DNA of 64,000 bases from Bifidobacterium aemilianum (GTDB taxonomy: Bacteria; Actinomycetota; Actinomycetes; Actinomycetales; Bifidobacteriaceae), in NCBI RefSeq assembly GCF_003315635.1, contig NZ_PDCG01000002.1, positions 310,001-374,000 on the forward strand, given 5' to 3'. Below are positions 9,599-19,813 of the stretch, one piece after another. The translations under genes and the position numbers were made by a program. The notes under the pieces are model-generated. The model was not told the origin of the DNA and did not search any database. It saw only the letters and a list, made by a program, of their open reading frames with translations. Within the stretch, counting starts at the first letter, position 1. Every line of letters starts with the position of its first letter.

Positions 9599-10264
9599 CT
9601 AGCGGGCTGAATCCTCGCTCTTGGCCCCGGCGCGCTTGCCGCCAAAGACCTGGTAGAGGTAGAGACCACCCGAATATAGGCAGAGGACCAGGGCGATCAG
9701 GATGACGATGTAGGTGACGATGTCGTAGACACCCATCCAGGTGAGGAAGCCATCGCTGTTGCCCAAGGTGCGCAGGGGCAGCAGCAGCATGGACAGGCCG
9801 ACACATTGGGCAAGGGTCTTGTACTTGCCGGACTTGGAGGCGGCGATGACCTTGCCTCCGGTGTCGATGACGAAGAAGCGCATGACGGTGATGCCGATCT
9901 CACGCAGGAGGAAGAGGGCGGTGATCCACCAGTCCAGCTCGCCAAAGACTGAGGCTACGACCAAGGTGGCACAGATGAGGAACTTGTCGGCGATGGGGTC
10001 CATGAGTTTGCCCAGCTCGGTCACCTTGTTGTACTTGCGGGCCATCCAACCGTCCAGCTTGTCGGTCGAGGCCGCGACGATGAAGAGGATGGCCGCGATC
10101 CAACGGTAGTTGTGGTTGTGCAGGCCCCAGGGACCGCCTGCGATATAGAGGCCCAGAAAGACCAGGACCAGGACCATGCGGGTGTAGGTCACCAGGTTGG
10201 GTGCGCTGTTCCACCCGTCCAGTAGGGACGATGCGTGTTTGTCTTGTGTCTGCTCTGTCTGCAT
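9599..10264 (-). CDS. pgsA: CDP-diacylglycerol-glycerol-3-phosphate 3-phosphatidyltransferase
   Basis: PgsA joins CDP-diacylglycerol and glycerol-3-phosphate, the committed step to phosphatidylglycerol and cardiolipin, in the cytoplasmic membrane. The 221-residue product has the CDP-alcohol phosphatidyltransferase signature D-x2-DG-x2-AR-x8-G-x3-D-x3-D, seen as DKLDGWMARKYNKV...LGKLMDPIADK near residues 67-95, and several hydrophobic segments including ones near residues 28-45 and 180-200. The stop is 113 bases upstream of the cinA start. The order ftsK-pgsA-cinA is conserved in actinobacteria. Confidence 0.93.
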   Translation of the reverse strand: MQTEQTQDKHASSLLDGWNSAPNLVTYTRMVLVLVFLGLYIAGGPWGLHNHNYRWIAAILFIVAASTDKLDGWMARKYNKVTELGKLMDPIADKFLICATLVVASVFGELDWWITALFLLREIGITVMRFFVIDTGGKVIAASKSGKYKTLAQCVGLSMLLLPLRTLGNSDGFLTWMGVYDIVTYIVILIALVLCLYSGGLYLYQVFGGKRAGAKSEDSAR

Positions 10265-10350
10265 GACGATTACTCTACCTCTTACGCACTACCTGGCCCT
10301 AGGCTGCCGGGCCAAGGCCAAAGCTCCCCCGGCCACCGGCACTTTCTGAT

Positions 10351-13239
10351 CTATAGCTGCTGGTCCAAGGAACCCTGTTGGGGGCCGCTTGCCTCGAGGG
10401 TGGATGTACGCCCCTCGATGAAGGCCAGGACCTGGGGTAGGTCATCGGGCTTGACCAGGACCTCCCTTGCCTTGGAACCCTCGGAGGGGCCTACCACACC
10501 ACGCGATTCCAGCAGGTCCATCATGCGACCTGCCTTGGCGAAGCCGATACGCAGCTTGCGCTGGAGCATGGAGGTGGAGCCGAACTGGGTGTTGACCACC
10601 AGCTCGGCCGCCTGCAGGAGGATGTCAAGGTCCTCACCGATCTCCTCATCGGGCTCGACGGCCTTCTGGTCGGACTCCTTGGCCATAAGTTCGATGTCCT
10701 CACGGTAGCGGGGCTTGCGTTGGGTCTTGACGAAGTCGACGGCGGCCCGCACCTCCGACTCCCCCACCCAGGATCCCTGCACGCGCACGGGTTTGGCGTA
10801 GCCCATGGGCAGGAAGAGGGCATCCCCCTGACCGATGAGGGTCTCGGCGCCGACCGTGTCGAGGATGACGCGGGAATCAGTCGCCGAGGAGGTGGCGAAG
10901 GCCAGGCGGGAGGGAATGTTGGCCTTGATCAGACCGGTGACCACATCGACCGAAGGTCGCTGGGTGGCCAGGACCAGGTGAACGCCGGCGGCCCGGGCCA
11001 GCTGGGTGATGCGCTGGATGGAGCTTTCCACATCGTTCTTGGCGACCATCATCAGGTCTGCCATCTCGTCGACGACCACCAGCAGGTAGGGGTAGGGGGC
11101 CACCTTGCGCTTGGAGCCCGGCGGCACATGAACCTTGCCCTCCATGACGGCCTTGTTGAAGTCCTTGACATCCCGGTAGCCGAAATACTGGAGGTCGTCG
11201 TAGCGCGAATCCATCTCCTTGACCACCCACTCCAAGGCCTGGGCGGCCTTCTTGGGGTCTGTGATGATGGGAGTCAGCAGGTGGGGAATGCCCGCATAGA
11301 CGGTCAGTTCCACCCGCTTGGGGTCGACGAGGATCAGACGGACCTGTTCAGGTGTGGCCCGCATGATGATGGAGGTGAGCATGGAGTTGACAAAGGAGGA
11401 CTTGCCCGAACCAGTGGCACCCGCCACCAGCAGGTGGGGCATCTTGGTCAGGTCGGCCTTGACGAAGTGACCTTCCACGTCTTTGCCCACACCCGCCAGC
11501 ATGGGGTTAGGGTCCTCGCGGATCTTGTCGTGGCGAAGGACGTCGCCCAGGTGGACGATCTCACGGTCGGCGTTGGGTATCTCGATGCCGATGGCCGACT
11601 TGCCGGGGATGGGCGAAAGGATGCGCACATCCGAGGAGGCCACGGCATAGGCGATGTTGCGCTGGAGGTTGGTGACCTTCTCCACCTTGACACCCGGACC
11701 CAGTTCCACCTCATACTGGGTGACCGAGGGACCACGCATGTAGCCGATGACCTTGGCGTCAACAGAAAACTCCCGGAAGGTTGAGGTCAGGGCCTGGATG
11801 ATCTTGTCGTTGGCTGGGGTACGGGCCGCGTGGGGCTTGCCTTTGACCAGGAGGTCCAGGCTGGGCAGCTGGTAGGGACCCTCCGGTCGCCCATCTCCCC
11901 CAGCTTCGACTTCAGGGTCTGCTGGTTCGTCACCGGCCTCATACTGCGGGTCCGGCGCATTGCCGATATTGGCCCAGGGATCATTGTCCCCCCAGTGGAC
12001 GGCGGAAGCTGCCGGAGCGGAGGAACCATCATCTCCTTGACCAGCAACGGCTCCGGCTTGGTCGTCTTGGGGCTGGAGAACCTTGGTGGGATCGCCGGCG
12101 CTTGGGTAGTCGGTTTCTCGATTACCGTCAGCAGGCTGAACCATGGGCAAGACGCCGGTTCCGGTGCCCATGGGCTGGGTCTCTTGGGCACCCGTCGGGG
12201 TCTGGTCATAACCGTAGCCCCCGTATCCGGCCACAGTCTCAGCCATGTCGGGTTCGGCCCCATCCAACAGGGTCTCTCCCCCGCTGCCATGGTGACTGGC
12301 CGCAGCCACGAAGGGGTCATCGCCCTCGTAGCGTTCCAGGCTGTCGTCCGTGTCCTGGCCATGGCGACGGGCAAGGAACCTGGAGAACCAGCCCTTGAGA
12401 CCTGACCGTCTGGCCTGGGTCTCATCTGGGGGCTCGGACCCATCATGGGCGGGCACCCCCTCAGCCAGGGGCAGACTGCCATCCTCCAGCTGGACCTCGT
12501 TGGGGAACTGGTCTTCCTCCAGGTCGTCAGCATCAGCGGAGGCAGGCTCCTGGCCCCGCACTTTAGCCCACAAGTTCTGGATGAACATGGCCACATCGGT
12601 GACATGGCGCCGGGTGATGAGCAGGAGGGCGAAGAAGGCCACGACCATGAAGAGGATCATGGCGAAGACCTTGGAGAGCCCCCAAGCCAAGGGCGACCCC
12701 AGACAGAAACCCAGCACCCCGCCTGCCTGCTGGACCCGTGCCAGGGAGAATGAGCCGTCATCGGCGACCAGGACAATGTCCAGAATCGAGCAGATGGACC
12801 AGACCAGAAGGGCCCAGCCGGTGATGACCGAGCTGTTGTTGGAGTCCTTGCCGCTGTTGCGGACCAGTCTGAAGGCCACAATGGCCAGAAGGGCCGGCAG
12901 GAGCAGGCTCATATAGCCCAGAGCCCCCGAAGCCAGCGCATGCAGCCACTGGCCGAGCACCCCCTCGACCCGGAACCATTCCGAGGCACAGAAGAGGATG
13001 GCCAGGACCAGAAGGATGAAGCAGAGGCCGTCGCGCCGGGCGGCGGGGTCGTAGTCGCCTACACCAAAGATGGAGCGAATCAGGGAGCCAAGCCCCCGAG
13101 GTATGGCCAGGAGCACCCTCTGCCACCAGGGTTCCACGGGCAGCTCGGTCTGGGCCCGGTCGCTGTTGCGATCGGCCCTATCCTTCTTGGAGGACTTGTT
13201 GCTGGATCCTTTGTCTCGTGAGGATACTGTTCTTGCCAT
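10351..13239 (-). CDS. ftsK: DNA translocase FtsK
   Basis: FtsK pumps chromosomal DNA through the closing septum and activates XerCD at dif. The 962-residue product has an N-terminal membrane region (four hydrophobic segments between about 60 and 250), a long acidic Pro/Gln-rich linker (about 260-450), the motor with Walker [10 protein letters not shown] and Walker [13 protein letters not shown], and a C-terminal winged-helix gamma domain ([21 protein letters not shown]) that reads KOPS. The start at 13239 ([11 protein letters not shown]) is chosen because it begins the basic pre-membrane stretch; 13251 (MWSA) is an alternative and neither has a strong ribosome binding site. The open frame extends far upstream but there overlaps the oppositely oriented Fic gene. 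Confidence 0.95.
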   Translation of the reverse strand: MARTVSSRDKGSSNKSSKKDRADRNSDRAQTELPVEPWWQRVLLAIPRGLGSLIRSIFGVGDYDPAARRDGLCFILLVLAILFCASEWFRVEGVLGQWLHALASGALGYMSLLLPALLAIVAFRLVRNSGKDSNNSSVITGWALLVWSICSILDIVLVADDGSFSLARVQQAGGVLGFCLGSPLAWGLSKVFAMILFMVVAFFALLLITRRHVTDVAMFIQNLWAKVRGQEPASADADDLEEDQFPNEVQLEDGSLPLAEGVPAHDGSEPPDETQARRSGLKGWFSRFLARRHGQDTDDSLERYEGDDPFVAAASHHGSGGETLLDGAEPDMAETVAGYGGYGYDQTPTGAQETQPMGTGTGVLPMVQPADGNRETDYPSAGDPTKVLQPQDDQAGAVAGQGDDGSSAPAASAVHWGDNDPWANIGNAPDPQYEAGDEPADPEVEAGGDGRPEGPYQLPSLDLLVKGKPHAARTPANDKIIQALTSTFREFSVDAKVIGYMRGPSVTQYEVELGPGVKVEKVTNLQRNIAYAVASSDVRILSPIPGKSAIGIEIPNADREIVHLGDVLRHDKIREDPNPMLAGVGKDVEGHFVKADLTKMPHLLVAGATGSGKSSFVNSMLTSIIMRATPEQVRLILVDPKRVELTVYAGIPHLLTPIITDPKKAAQALEWVVKEMDSRYDDLQYFGYRDVKDFNKAVMEGKVHVPPGSKRKVAPYPYLLVVVDEMADLMMVAKNDVESSIQRITQLARAAGVHLVLATQRPSVDVVTGLIKANIPSRLAFATSSATDSRVILDTVGAETLIGQGDALFLPMGYAKPVRVQGSWVGESEVRAAVDFVKTQRKPRYREDIELMAKESDQKAVEPDEEIGEDLDILLQAAELVVNTQFGSTSMLQRKLRIGFAKAGRMMDLLESRGVVGPSEGSKAREVLVKPDDLPQVLAFIEGRTSTLEASGPQQGSLDQQL

Positions 13240-13299
13240 AGCAGACCACATCTTACCGACCCCCACTCCCATCGCCCAGACATCGGCTAGGATGAGGGC

Positions 13300-14046
13300 A
13301 TGACTCCTGCGGAACGTGCGAGCGCTATGGCCTTCGCCCTGTGCTCCGGCCGGCTGGATGGCTTGGAGGCCAGCGGGCGGATCAGGCGTGTCGCCTACGA
13401 CTACCAGCTGGGGAATCTTGATCTGGAGGACCTGTGGTCGGAGGCCGGCCTGGATGATGACACTGTCGGCACTGAGGCCAGCGTCCAGAGCCTGGCGGAC
13501 CGAATCCTGGTGCGTACCATCTTCCTGCAGGAACGGGGCTGGCCCATGACTGGAGACCTGCGGGAGCTGCAATCTATTCATCGCTGCATCTTCCACGGGA
13601 TCTACCCCCATGCCGGCCTCTTGCGGACAAGTGATACGGAACCCCGGCAGCGGGGCTCGCCCCAGACCTGCTTCCCCTGGCAGCTGATCGCCACTGGGGC
13701 CATGAACATCAGCGGGGAACTGGCTGAGCGGCAGAACCTCGGCAACCTGGACCGGAGCAGGTTCATCCAGGAGCTGACCCTGATCTATGACCAGCTGGGT
13801 TATCTCCACCCCTTCAGCCAGGGCAACGCCATCACCCTGCGCATCTTCGCCTCCCGCCTGGCCCATTATGCGGGTTGGGACCTGGATTGGGGACAGACCG
13901 ACAGGCGGACCTATCAAGTGGCACAGGAACAGGCCTATCTAGGGTGTCTGGAGCCATTTGGGAGACTCTTCACCTCCATCGTGCGCCCAGCCAATCCCAC
14001 CCGCATCTTTCTGATTGCCGGCTGGGACCAGGGTCCCGCCCACTAG
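13300..14046 (+). CDS. Fic-domain protein with degenerate active-site motif
   Basis: Fic proteins transfer AMP or related groups to target side chains. In this 248-residue protein the Fic core is recognisable from about residue 95 to 225. The signature reads [12 protein letters not shown] (about residues 169-180) where the canonical form is HPFx(D/E)GNGRxxR. The catalytic His, the GN pair and the last Arg are kept; the metal-binding acidic residue is Gln, the next Gly is Ala and the first Arg is Ile. No inhibitory helix motif is obvious and no antitoxin gene is adjacent. It stands alone, divergent from ftsK with only 60 bases between. A TAGGAT hexamer ends six bases before the ATG, and no well-spaced ribosome binding site is present, so the transcript may be leaderless. 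Classic AMP transfer is doubtful. Confidence 0.75.
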   Translation: MTPAERASAMAFALCSGRLDGLEASGRIRRVAYDYQLGNLDLEDLWSEAGLDDDTVGTEASVQSLADRILVRTIFLQERGWPMTGDLRELQSIHRCIFHGIYPHAGLLRTSDTEPRQRGSPQTCFPWQLIATGAMNISGELAERQNLGNLDRSRFIQELTLIYDQLGYLHPFSQGNAITLRIFASRLAHYAGWDLDWGQTDRRTYQVAQEQAYLGCLEPFGRLFTSIVRPANPTRIFLIAGWDQGPAH

Positions 14047-14165
14047 GATCAGCGGTCTGGACAGGCCGCCAGCCCCCGCCAGAAGCCCCCCCCCCAGAAG
14101 GCACTTGGGCAGGCTGCGACTTGCGGGAAAGCAATCCTCCGTTGGCCACATCGGACATCCGGGCC

Positions 14166-15182
<1,017 letters not shown>

Positions 15183-15199
15183 GGGAGCGCTCACGCCCT

Positions 15200-16669
15200 T
15201 CAGCCCCGGACCCTGTAGGTCTGGCCAACAGTTGGGTCTGGATCCGCTATGAGATTGTGCTTGCCTGCATGGGTGACGGTTGCGGTCACGCAATCACCGA
15301 TGTTCGGCTGCGGCTGCCCCTCCGGCACACCGACGTGGACCAGGACACCGGTCCGCTCGCGGCCACTGACCCGGTGGGTCTGCTCATCCTTGCGCCCCTG
15401 GCCGCCGGTGATCATCACCTCGACATCCCTGCCCTCGAACTTGGCCAGCTCCTCCTGGGTTATCCGCTCCTGGAGGGCGATGAGCCGCTGGTAACGCTCC
15501 CGAACCACGTCCGAGGGGACCTGCTCCATGGCTGCGGCCGGGGTGCCTGGCCGGGGCGAATATTCGAAGGTGAAGGCGGAGGAGAAGCGGGCCTGCTCGA
15601 CCAGGTCGAGGGTCTGCTGGAAGTCCTCCTCAGTTTCTCCAGGGAAGCCGACGATGATGTCGGTGGAGATCTGGGCATCGGGCATGGCAGATCGCACCTT
15701 GCCCAGGATGTCCATGAACCTGGCCGACCGGTAGGAGCGCCGCATGGCCCGCAGGACCTTGTCGGAGCCGGACTGCAGGGGCATGTGCAGCTGGTGCATG
15801 ACATTGGGGGTCTGGGCCATGGCCTCGATGACATCATCGGTGAAAGCGGCCGGGTGGGGCGAGGTGAAACGCACCCGCTCCAGCCCCTCGATCTGCCCGC
15901 AGGCCCTCAGCAGCTTGGAGAAGGCATAGCGGTCGCCGATCCCATAGCCGTAGGAGTTCACATTCTGGCCCAGCAGGGTCACCTCCTTGGCCCCGCCATC
16001 GACACAGGCCCTCACCTCGGCCAGCACGTCGCCCGGCCGCCGGTCATACTCCCGGCCACGGGTGGTGGGCACAATGCAGAAGGTGCAGGTGTTGTTGCAA
16101 CCCACGGATATGGACACCCAGGAGGAGACCCTGGAGGATCGGGAGGTCGGCAGCTGGCTGGGGAAGTATTCCAGATCGTTGGCCACTTTGACCTGCGGCT
16201 CGCCCGTGACCCTGGCCTGGTCCAGGAGCTGGGGCAGGGAGCCGATGGACTTGGTCCCGAAGACCGCGTCCACCCAAGGCACCCGCTTGGCTATCCGCTC
16301 ACGGTCCAGCTGGGCCATGCAGCCACCCACGGCGATCTGCATGTTGGGCCGTTCCCTCTTGCGTTCGGCCCACATGCCCAGGGTGCCGTACATGCGGTCG
16401 GATGCGTTCTCCCGCACCGCGCAGGTGTTCATGACGATCAGGTCTATGTCATTGTCGTCGACCTCGCCCTGGGAGGCCGGCCGGTAGCCCTGGGCCTCCA
16501 GAACGCCGGCTATGCGCTCAGAATCATGGACGTTCATCTGACAGCCTAAAGTATGGACATGGTAGATGCCCTTGTGGCCACTGCCGGCAGCCGATCCGGC
16601 CTGTTCGCCGTCGACCTGTGCGGCCATGGGGGACCGTCGTTCATCCTGGGTCATCATGTCTTCGTTCAT
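15200..16669 (-). CDS. miaB: tRNA-2-methylthio-N6-dimethylallyladenosine synthase
   Basis: MiaB is a radical-SAM methylthiotransferase that adds a methylthio group at C2 of i6A37, using MiaA's product. The 489-residue protein has the N-terminal UPF0004 domain with three cluster cysteines ([23 protein letters not shown]), the radical-SAM motif CNNTCTFC near residue 190 and a C-terminal TRAM domain ([16 protein letters not shown] region). The start at 16669 is the first in-frame ATG but has no clear ribosome binding site; ATGs a few codons in (MMTQD, MAAQ) are alternatives. Confidence 0.95.
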   Translation of the reverse strand: MNEDMMTQDERRSPMAAQVDGEQAGSAAGSGHKGIYHVHTLGCQMNVHDSERIAGVLEAQGYRPASQGEVDDNDIDLIVMNTCAVRENASDRMYGTLGMWAERKRERPNMQIAVGGCMAQLDRERIAKRVPWVDAVFGTKSIGSLPQLLDQARVTGEPQVKVANDLEYFPSQLPTSRSSRVSSWVSISVGCNNTCTFCIVPTTRGREYDRRPGDVLAEVRACVDGGAKEVTLLGQNVNSYGYGIGDRYAFSKLLRACGQIEGLERVRFTSPHPAAFTDDVIEAMAQTPNVMHQLHMPLQSGSDKVLRAMRRSYRSARFMDILGKVRSAMPDAQISTDIIVGFPGETEEDFQQTLDLVEQARFSSAFTFEYSPRPGTPAAAMEQVPSDVVRERYQRLIALQERITQEELAKFEGRDVEVMITGGQGRKDEQTHRVSGRERTGVLVHVGVPEGQPQPNIGDCVTATVTHAGKHNLIADPDPTVGQTYRVRG

Positions 16670-16751
16670 AAGAGGCGATTGTAGCGACGGGCCAGGCCAT
16701 ACTCCCGCGGACCTTTTCGGAAGTTGCCGTCCTCGCTTATGATGGTTGACC

Positions 16752-17477
16752 GTGATACTTGATCGTCATGACAGAATGAGCTCGTCGGACCTGGAAGCCC
16801 GGCTGGAAGCGCTGGACAAGGCCCACAATGGGTTCCCCCAGGAGGAGATACCTCAGTTCGTGGACCTCATGCAGGTTTACGAGGGCGCCATGTTCGAGAT
16901 CTCCACCAAGTTGGACATCCTCGACAGCGAGTTCCAGGTCCGCTTCTCCCACGACCCCATCCACCACCTGGAACGTCGTCTCAAGTCCGTCAATTCCATC
17001 ATCGGCAAACTGGAGCGCAAGGAGCTGCCGATGACCATCGAATCCATCAAGGACAACCTTTTCGACGTGGCTGGCATCCGTGTCATCTGCAATTACCGGG
17101 ACGACGTGTATTCAGTCTCCAACTACCTGTCCGCCCAGTCGGACATCCAGGTCCTGCGGGTCAAGGATTACATCAAGACCCCCAAGCAGAACGGCTATCG
17201 GAGCCTGCATGTCATCTACGCCGTGCCGGTCTTCCTCTCCTCCGGGCCCCATTACACCCCTGTCGAGGTCCAGTTCCGCACCATCGCCATGGATTACTGG
17301 GCCAGCCTGGAACACGCCCTGCGTTACAAGTCCGACCTGCCCGACGCACGCTTCGAGGAGCATTCACAGACCCTGCTGGACTGCGCCCGAAGCCTGCAGA
17401 ACGTCGAGAGCCAGATGCAGAACATCCATCGCGACATCAATGGCGCCCCCCAGGTGGAGGACGCCCCGCAGTCCTAA
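16752..17477 (+). CDS. Small alarmone synthetase (RelA/SpoT-domain GTP pyrophosphokinase family)
   Basis: A stand-alone (p)ppGpp synthetase domain of about 241 residues. Seen: the synthetase motifs [37 protein letters not shown] and the [17 protein letters not shown] helix (core [12 protein letters not shown]), matching YjbM/RelQ-type enzymes. The HD hydrolase, TGS and ACT domains of the long Rel enzyme are absent. Start is uncertain: GTG 16752 lies 8 bases after a TATGAT hexamer (leaderless model) and ATG 16776 is the next candidate; TTG 16746 would lie at or before the inferred transcription start. It is a single gene divergent from miaB. Alarmone synthesis under cell-envelope or other stress is known for the family, not shown here. 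Confidence 0.85.
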   Translation: MILDRHDRMSSSDLEARLEALDKAHNGFPQEEIPQFVDLMQVYEGAMFEISTKLDILDSEFQVRFSHDPIHHLERRLKSVNSIIGKLERKELPMTIESIKDNLFDVAGIRVICNYRDDVYSVSNYLSAQSDIQVLRVKDYIKTPKQNGYRSLHVIYAVPVFLSSGPHYTPVEVQFRTIAMDYWASLEHALRYKSDLPDARFEEHSQTLLDCARSLQNVESQMQNIHRDINGAPQVEDAPQS

Positions 17478-17524
17478 GCGCACGATTCCTTACGGCCCAT
17501 ATCTCCCGGTGCGGTCATCATGGC

Positions 17525-18352
17525 CTAGAAGTCGAAGTTGTCGGGATCGGCCCCATTGCGCTTGCCGGTGTTGAGGGCTGAGATCTCATCAATCTCCGCA
17601 TCGGAGAGCTCGAAGTCGAAGACATCGAGATTCTGCCGGATCCGCTCCTCATGGATGGACTTGGGGATTACGATTACGCCCCTCTGCAGGTGCCAGCGAA
17701 TCACGACCTGGGCCGGGGACTTGCCATGCCTGTCACCGATCCTCTTGAGCGCGGGATTGCCCAGGAGGCTGCCGCCCGTACCGCCCAGGGGGCTCCAGGC
17801 CTCCACATCTATCCGCTTGCCGTTGCTGAAGTCAATGAGCTCCTGGTTGGTGAACTGGGGTGAGGACTCGATTTGGTTCACCGCTGGCCGCACATCACTG
17901 ATGGCCATAAGGTCCTCAAGATGGTGCTGCTCGAAGTTGCACACGCCGATGGCCCTGACCCTGCGCTCCCGGTAGAGCTCGACCATCTGCTCCCAGGCCT
18001 TCTCCCAACCCTGGGCCGGCCAGTGGATAAGATAGAGGTCAACATAGTCCAGGCCCAGACGGTCTAGGCTCTCATTGAAGGCCTCACGGGTGCGGCCGGC
18101 ACGGATGTCGTCGTTCCAGAGCTTGGTGGTCAGGAAGATGTCACGCCGCTTGACGCCGGACTCGCGGATGCCCTGGCCCACGGACTCCTCATTCTGGTAG
18201 ATCCTGGCGGTGTCGATGTGGCGATAACCGGCCTGCAGGGCCGCACGAACCGCATCGACAGTGGTCTGACCCACCGGGGTCTGGAAAACGCCCAGTCCAA
18301 GTTGTGGTATGTCCACACCATTGTTGAGCTTGATGTTTGGGACCTGTTCCAT
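17525..18352 (-). CDS. Aldo/keto reductase
   Basis: A 275-residue NADPH-dependent oxidoreductase of the AKR superfamily, close to the 2,5-diketo-D-gluconate reductase type. The catalytic tetrad is visible as Asp and Tyr in DTARIYQNE (about 46-51), Lys in LTTKLWN (about 76) and His in LYLIHWP (about 109). The C-terminal cofactor-binding part has VVIRWHLQRGVIVIPKS. The ATG at 18352 follows AGGAGAGTCATAC. It is a single gene converging on the alarmone synthetase. The substrate cannot be inferred. Confidence 0.92.
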   Translation of the reverse strand: MEQVPNIKLNNGVDIPQLGLGVFQTPVGQTTVDAVRAALQAGYRHIDTARIYQNEESVGQGIRESGVKRRDIFLTTKLWNDDIRAGRTREAFNESLDRLGLDYVDLYLIHWPAQGWEKAWEQMVELYRERRVRAIGVCNFEQHHLEDLMAISDVRPAVNQIESSPQFTNQELIDFSNGKRIDVEAWSPLGGTGGSLLGNPALKRIGDRHGKSPAQVVIRWHLQRGVIVIPKSIHEERIRQNLDVFDFELSDAEIDEISALNTGKRNGADPDNFDF

Positions 18353-18610
18353 GTATGACTCTCCTATTGCTAGCGCCGGATATGTATAGCTTCATGATAG
18401 TCGCGATGTGGGCGTGCCACTGTTGGCCGGCAGCGCAAGATCACCACAACGGGCCTTGCGGGAGTCGGTAAGCGCCCGCGCCGAAGTTTCACAAGACTTT
18501 CATGGTCTTCAGCTGCTACCTGAAGGCGGCTCACAGGATGCCCCCGTAGCCTAGAATGACAGCAACGACAGAAGACTGACTCATCCCCTGTCCAAGCAGA
18601 AGGAGAAGCT

Positions 18611-19516
18611 ATGGCATTCGGACGACAGCCCCAAGACCAGCAGACCAGTGGCGGTATGAACCACACCTACAACGCCCAGCCGGGGCAGGTGCCCCAATAC
18701 GGGCAGCCGTCAGCGGCACACATGCAGGCCGGCTATGGCCAGTACCAGCAGGGTTACCCAGGGCAGCAGCCCTATCAACAGCCAGGCATGCAGGCCGGTG
18801 TTCCCGGCGGTCCCGCCAGCATGAATGCGCAGATGGTCTACTCCTTCGAGCAGGCGCGGCATAGCTCCACGGCACGGGCCTATGGGGAGATGACCCTGGG
18901 GCTCCTGCTGACGGCGGTGGTCGCCATCGTCACCCAGATGTCCAATGGTCTGGAGCTCTTCCTGGCCGCCACCGGCATGATCGGCTGGATCGGCCTGGCA
19001 GTAATCCAGGTGGCGCTGGCGATCTTCCTGGGAGCGCGCATCATGAAGATGCGGACCGGCACCGCGCGGGCCATGTTCTACATCTACGCCGCCCTGATGG
19101 GCTTTACCCTCAGTACCATCTTCGCTGCCTATGACCTGGGCTCGATCGGCTTGGCCCTCGGTATGACGGCCGGTTTCTTCTTCGTGCTAACCATGCTGGC
19201 TCTGACCACCAAGATTGACATGCTCAAGGCGGGCCCCATTCTTCTGGTCGCCCTCCTGGTGATGATTGTCGGCGAAGTCATCCTCCTCTTCGTGGCACCC
19301 AGCGACAGCATGCTCATGCTGGTCTCCGCCATCGGCCTGCTGATCTTCGCCGGTCTGACCGCCTACGATGCCCAGTCCACCCGTGCCCTCTTCGCCCAGT
19401 ACGCCGGTGACCCCGAGACCATCAAGCGGCTCTCCATCCTGTGCGCACTGAACCTCTACCTGGACTTCATCAACATGTTCCTCTACGTCCTGCGTCTCTT
19501 CGGCGACAGAAACTGA
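18611..19516 (+). CDS. Bax inhibitor-1/YccA family membrane protein
   Basis: A 301-residue integral membrane protein. The first 80 residues are a soluble Gln/Gly/Pro/Tyr-rich tail with repeats such as YGQYQQGYPGQQPYQQPG. The rest forms about seven hydrophobic segments ending GLTAYDAQSTRALFAQYAG and INMFLYVLRLFG, which is the BI-1 family signature region. Relatives act as pH-sensitive calcium leak channels; that role here is inference. The ATG follows AGAAGGAGAAGCT. The gene is single and ends at a strong terminator. Confidence 0.88.
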   Translation: MAFGRQPQDQQTSGGMNHTYNAQPGQVPQYGQPSAAHMQAGYGQYQQGYPGQQPYQQPGMQAGVPGGPASMNAQMVYSFEQARHSSTARAYGEMTLGLLLTAVVAIVTQMSNGLELFLAATGMIGWIGLAVIQVALAIFLGARIMKMRTGTARAMFYIYAALMGFTLSTIFAAYDLGSIGLALGMTAGFFFVLTMLALTTKIDMLKAGPILLVALLVMIVGEVILLFVAPSDSMLMLVSAIGLLIFAGLTAYDAQSTRALFAQYAGDPETIKRLSILCALNLYLDFINMFLYVLRLFGDRN

Positions 19517-19539
19517 CAGAGCAACGAGCAAATAAGGCT

Positions 19540-19571
19540 AGGCCTCACACCGGACAGTCGGTGTGAGGCCT
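19540..19571. terminator. Terminator between the BI-1 gene and the convergent P-type ATPase
   Basis: A perfect 13-bp stem (AGGCCTCACACCG and its complement) with a 6-base loop lies 23 bases past the BI-1 stop and is followed by TCCTCC. Because the ATPase gene converges on it, it may act in both directions. Confidence 0.75.
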
Positions 19572-19813
19572 TCCTCCATACCACGCAGGGCATGCGCGGC
19601 CTTCAGCATCTGCAGCTTAGGCATCAGTTGGCGTTCAACCCCCTGAGGGTACCCAGAAGGATAGGAACCACCAAAGAGGAAGTCGTGACGCTCCTGGTCT
19701 CGCACTCGCATATACCGATATTACCGTATAACAATAGTATCGCAATACGACAGTACAGATAGGTGTTGCTCCCAGCTGATCGCTTCCAGCCGCTACCCCA
19801 AATCAAACATGTG

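Noticed and set aside
13240..13917. N-terminal extension of FtsK
   Set aside because: It would overlap the Fic gene on the other strand, and the natural FtsK start lies at 13239 or 13251.
19620..19810. AT-rich stretch with partial repeats of ATACCGATATTACC type
   Set aside because: It lies between two converging genes, so a promoter or operator role is unlikely, and the repeats are imperfect.
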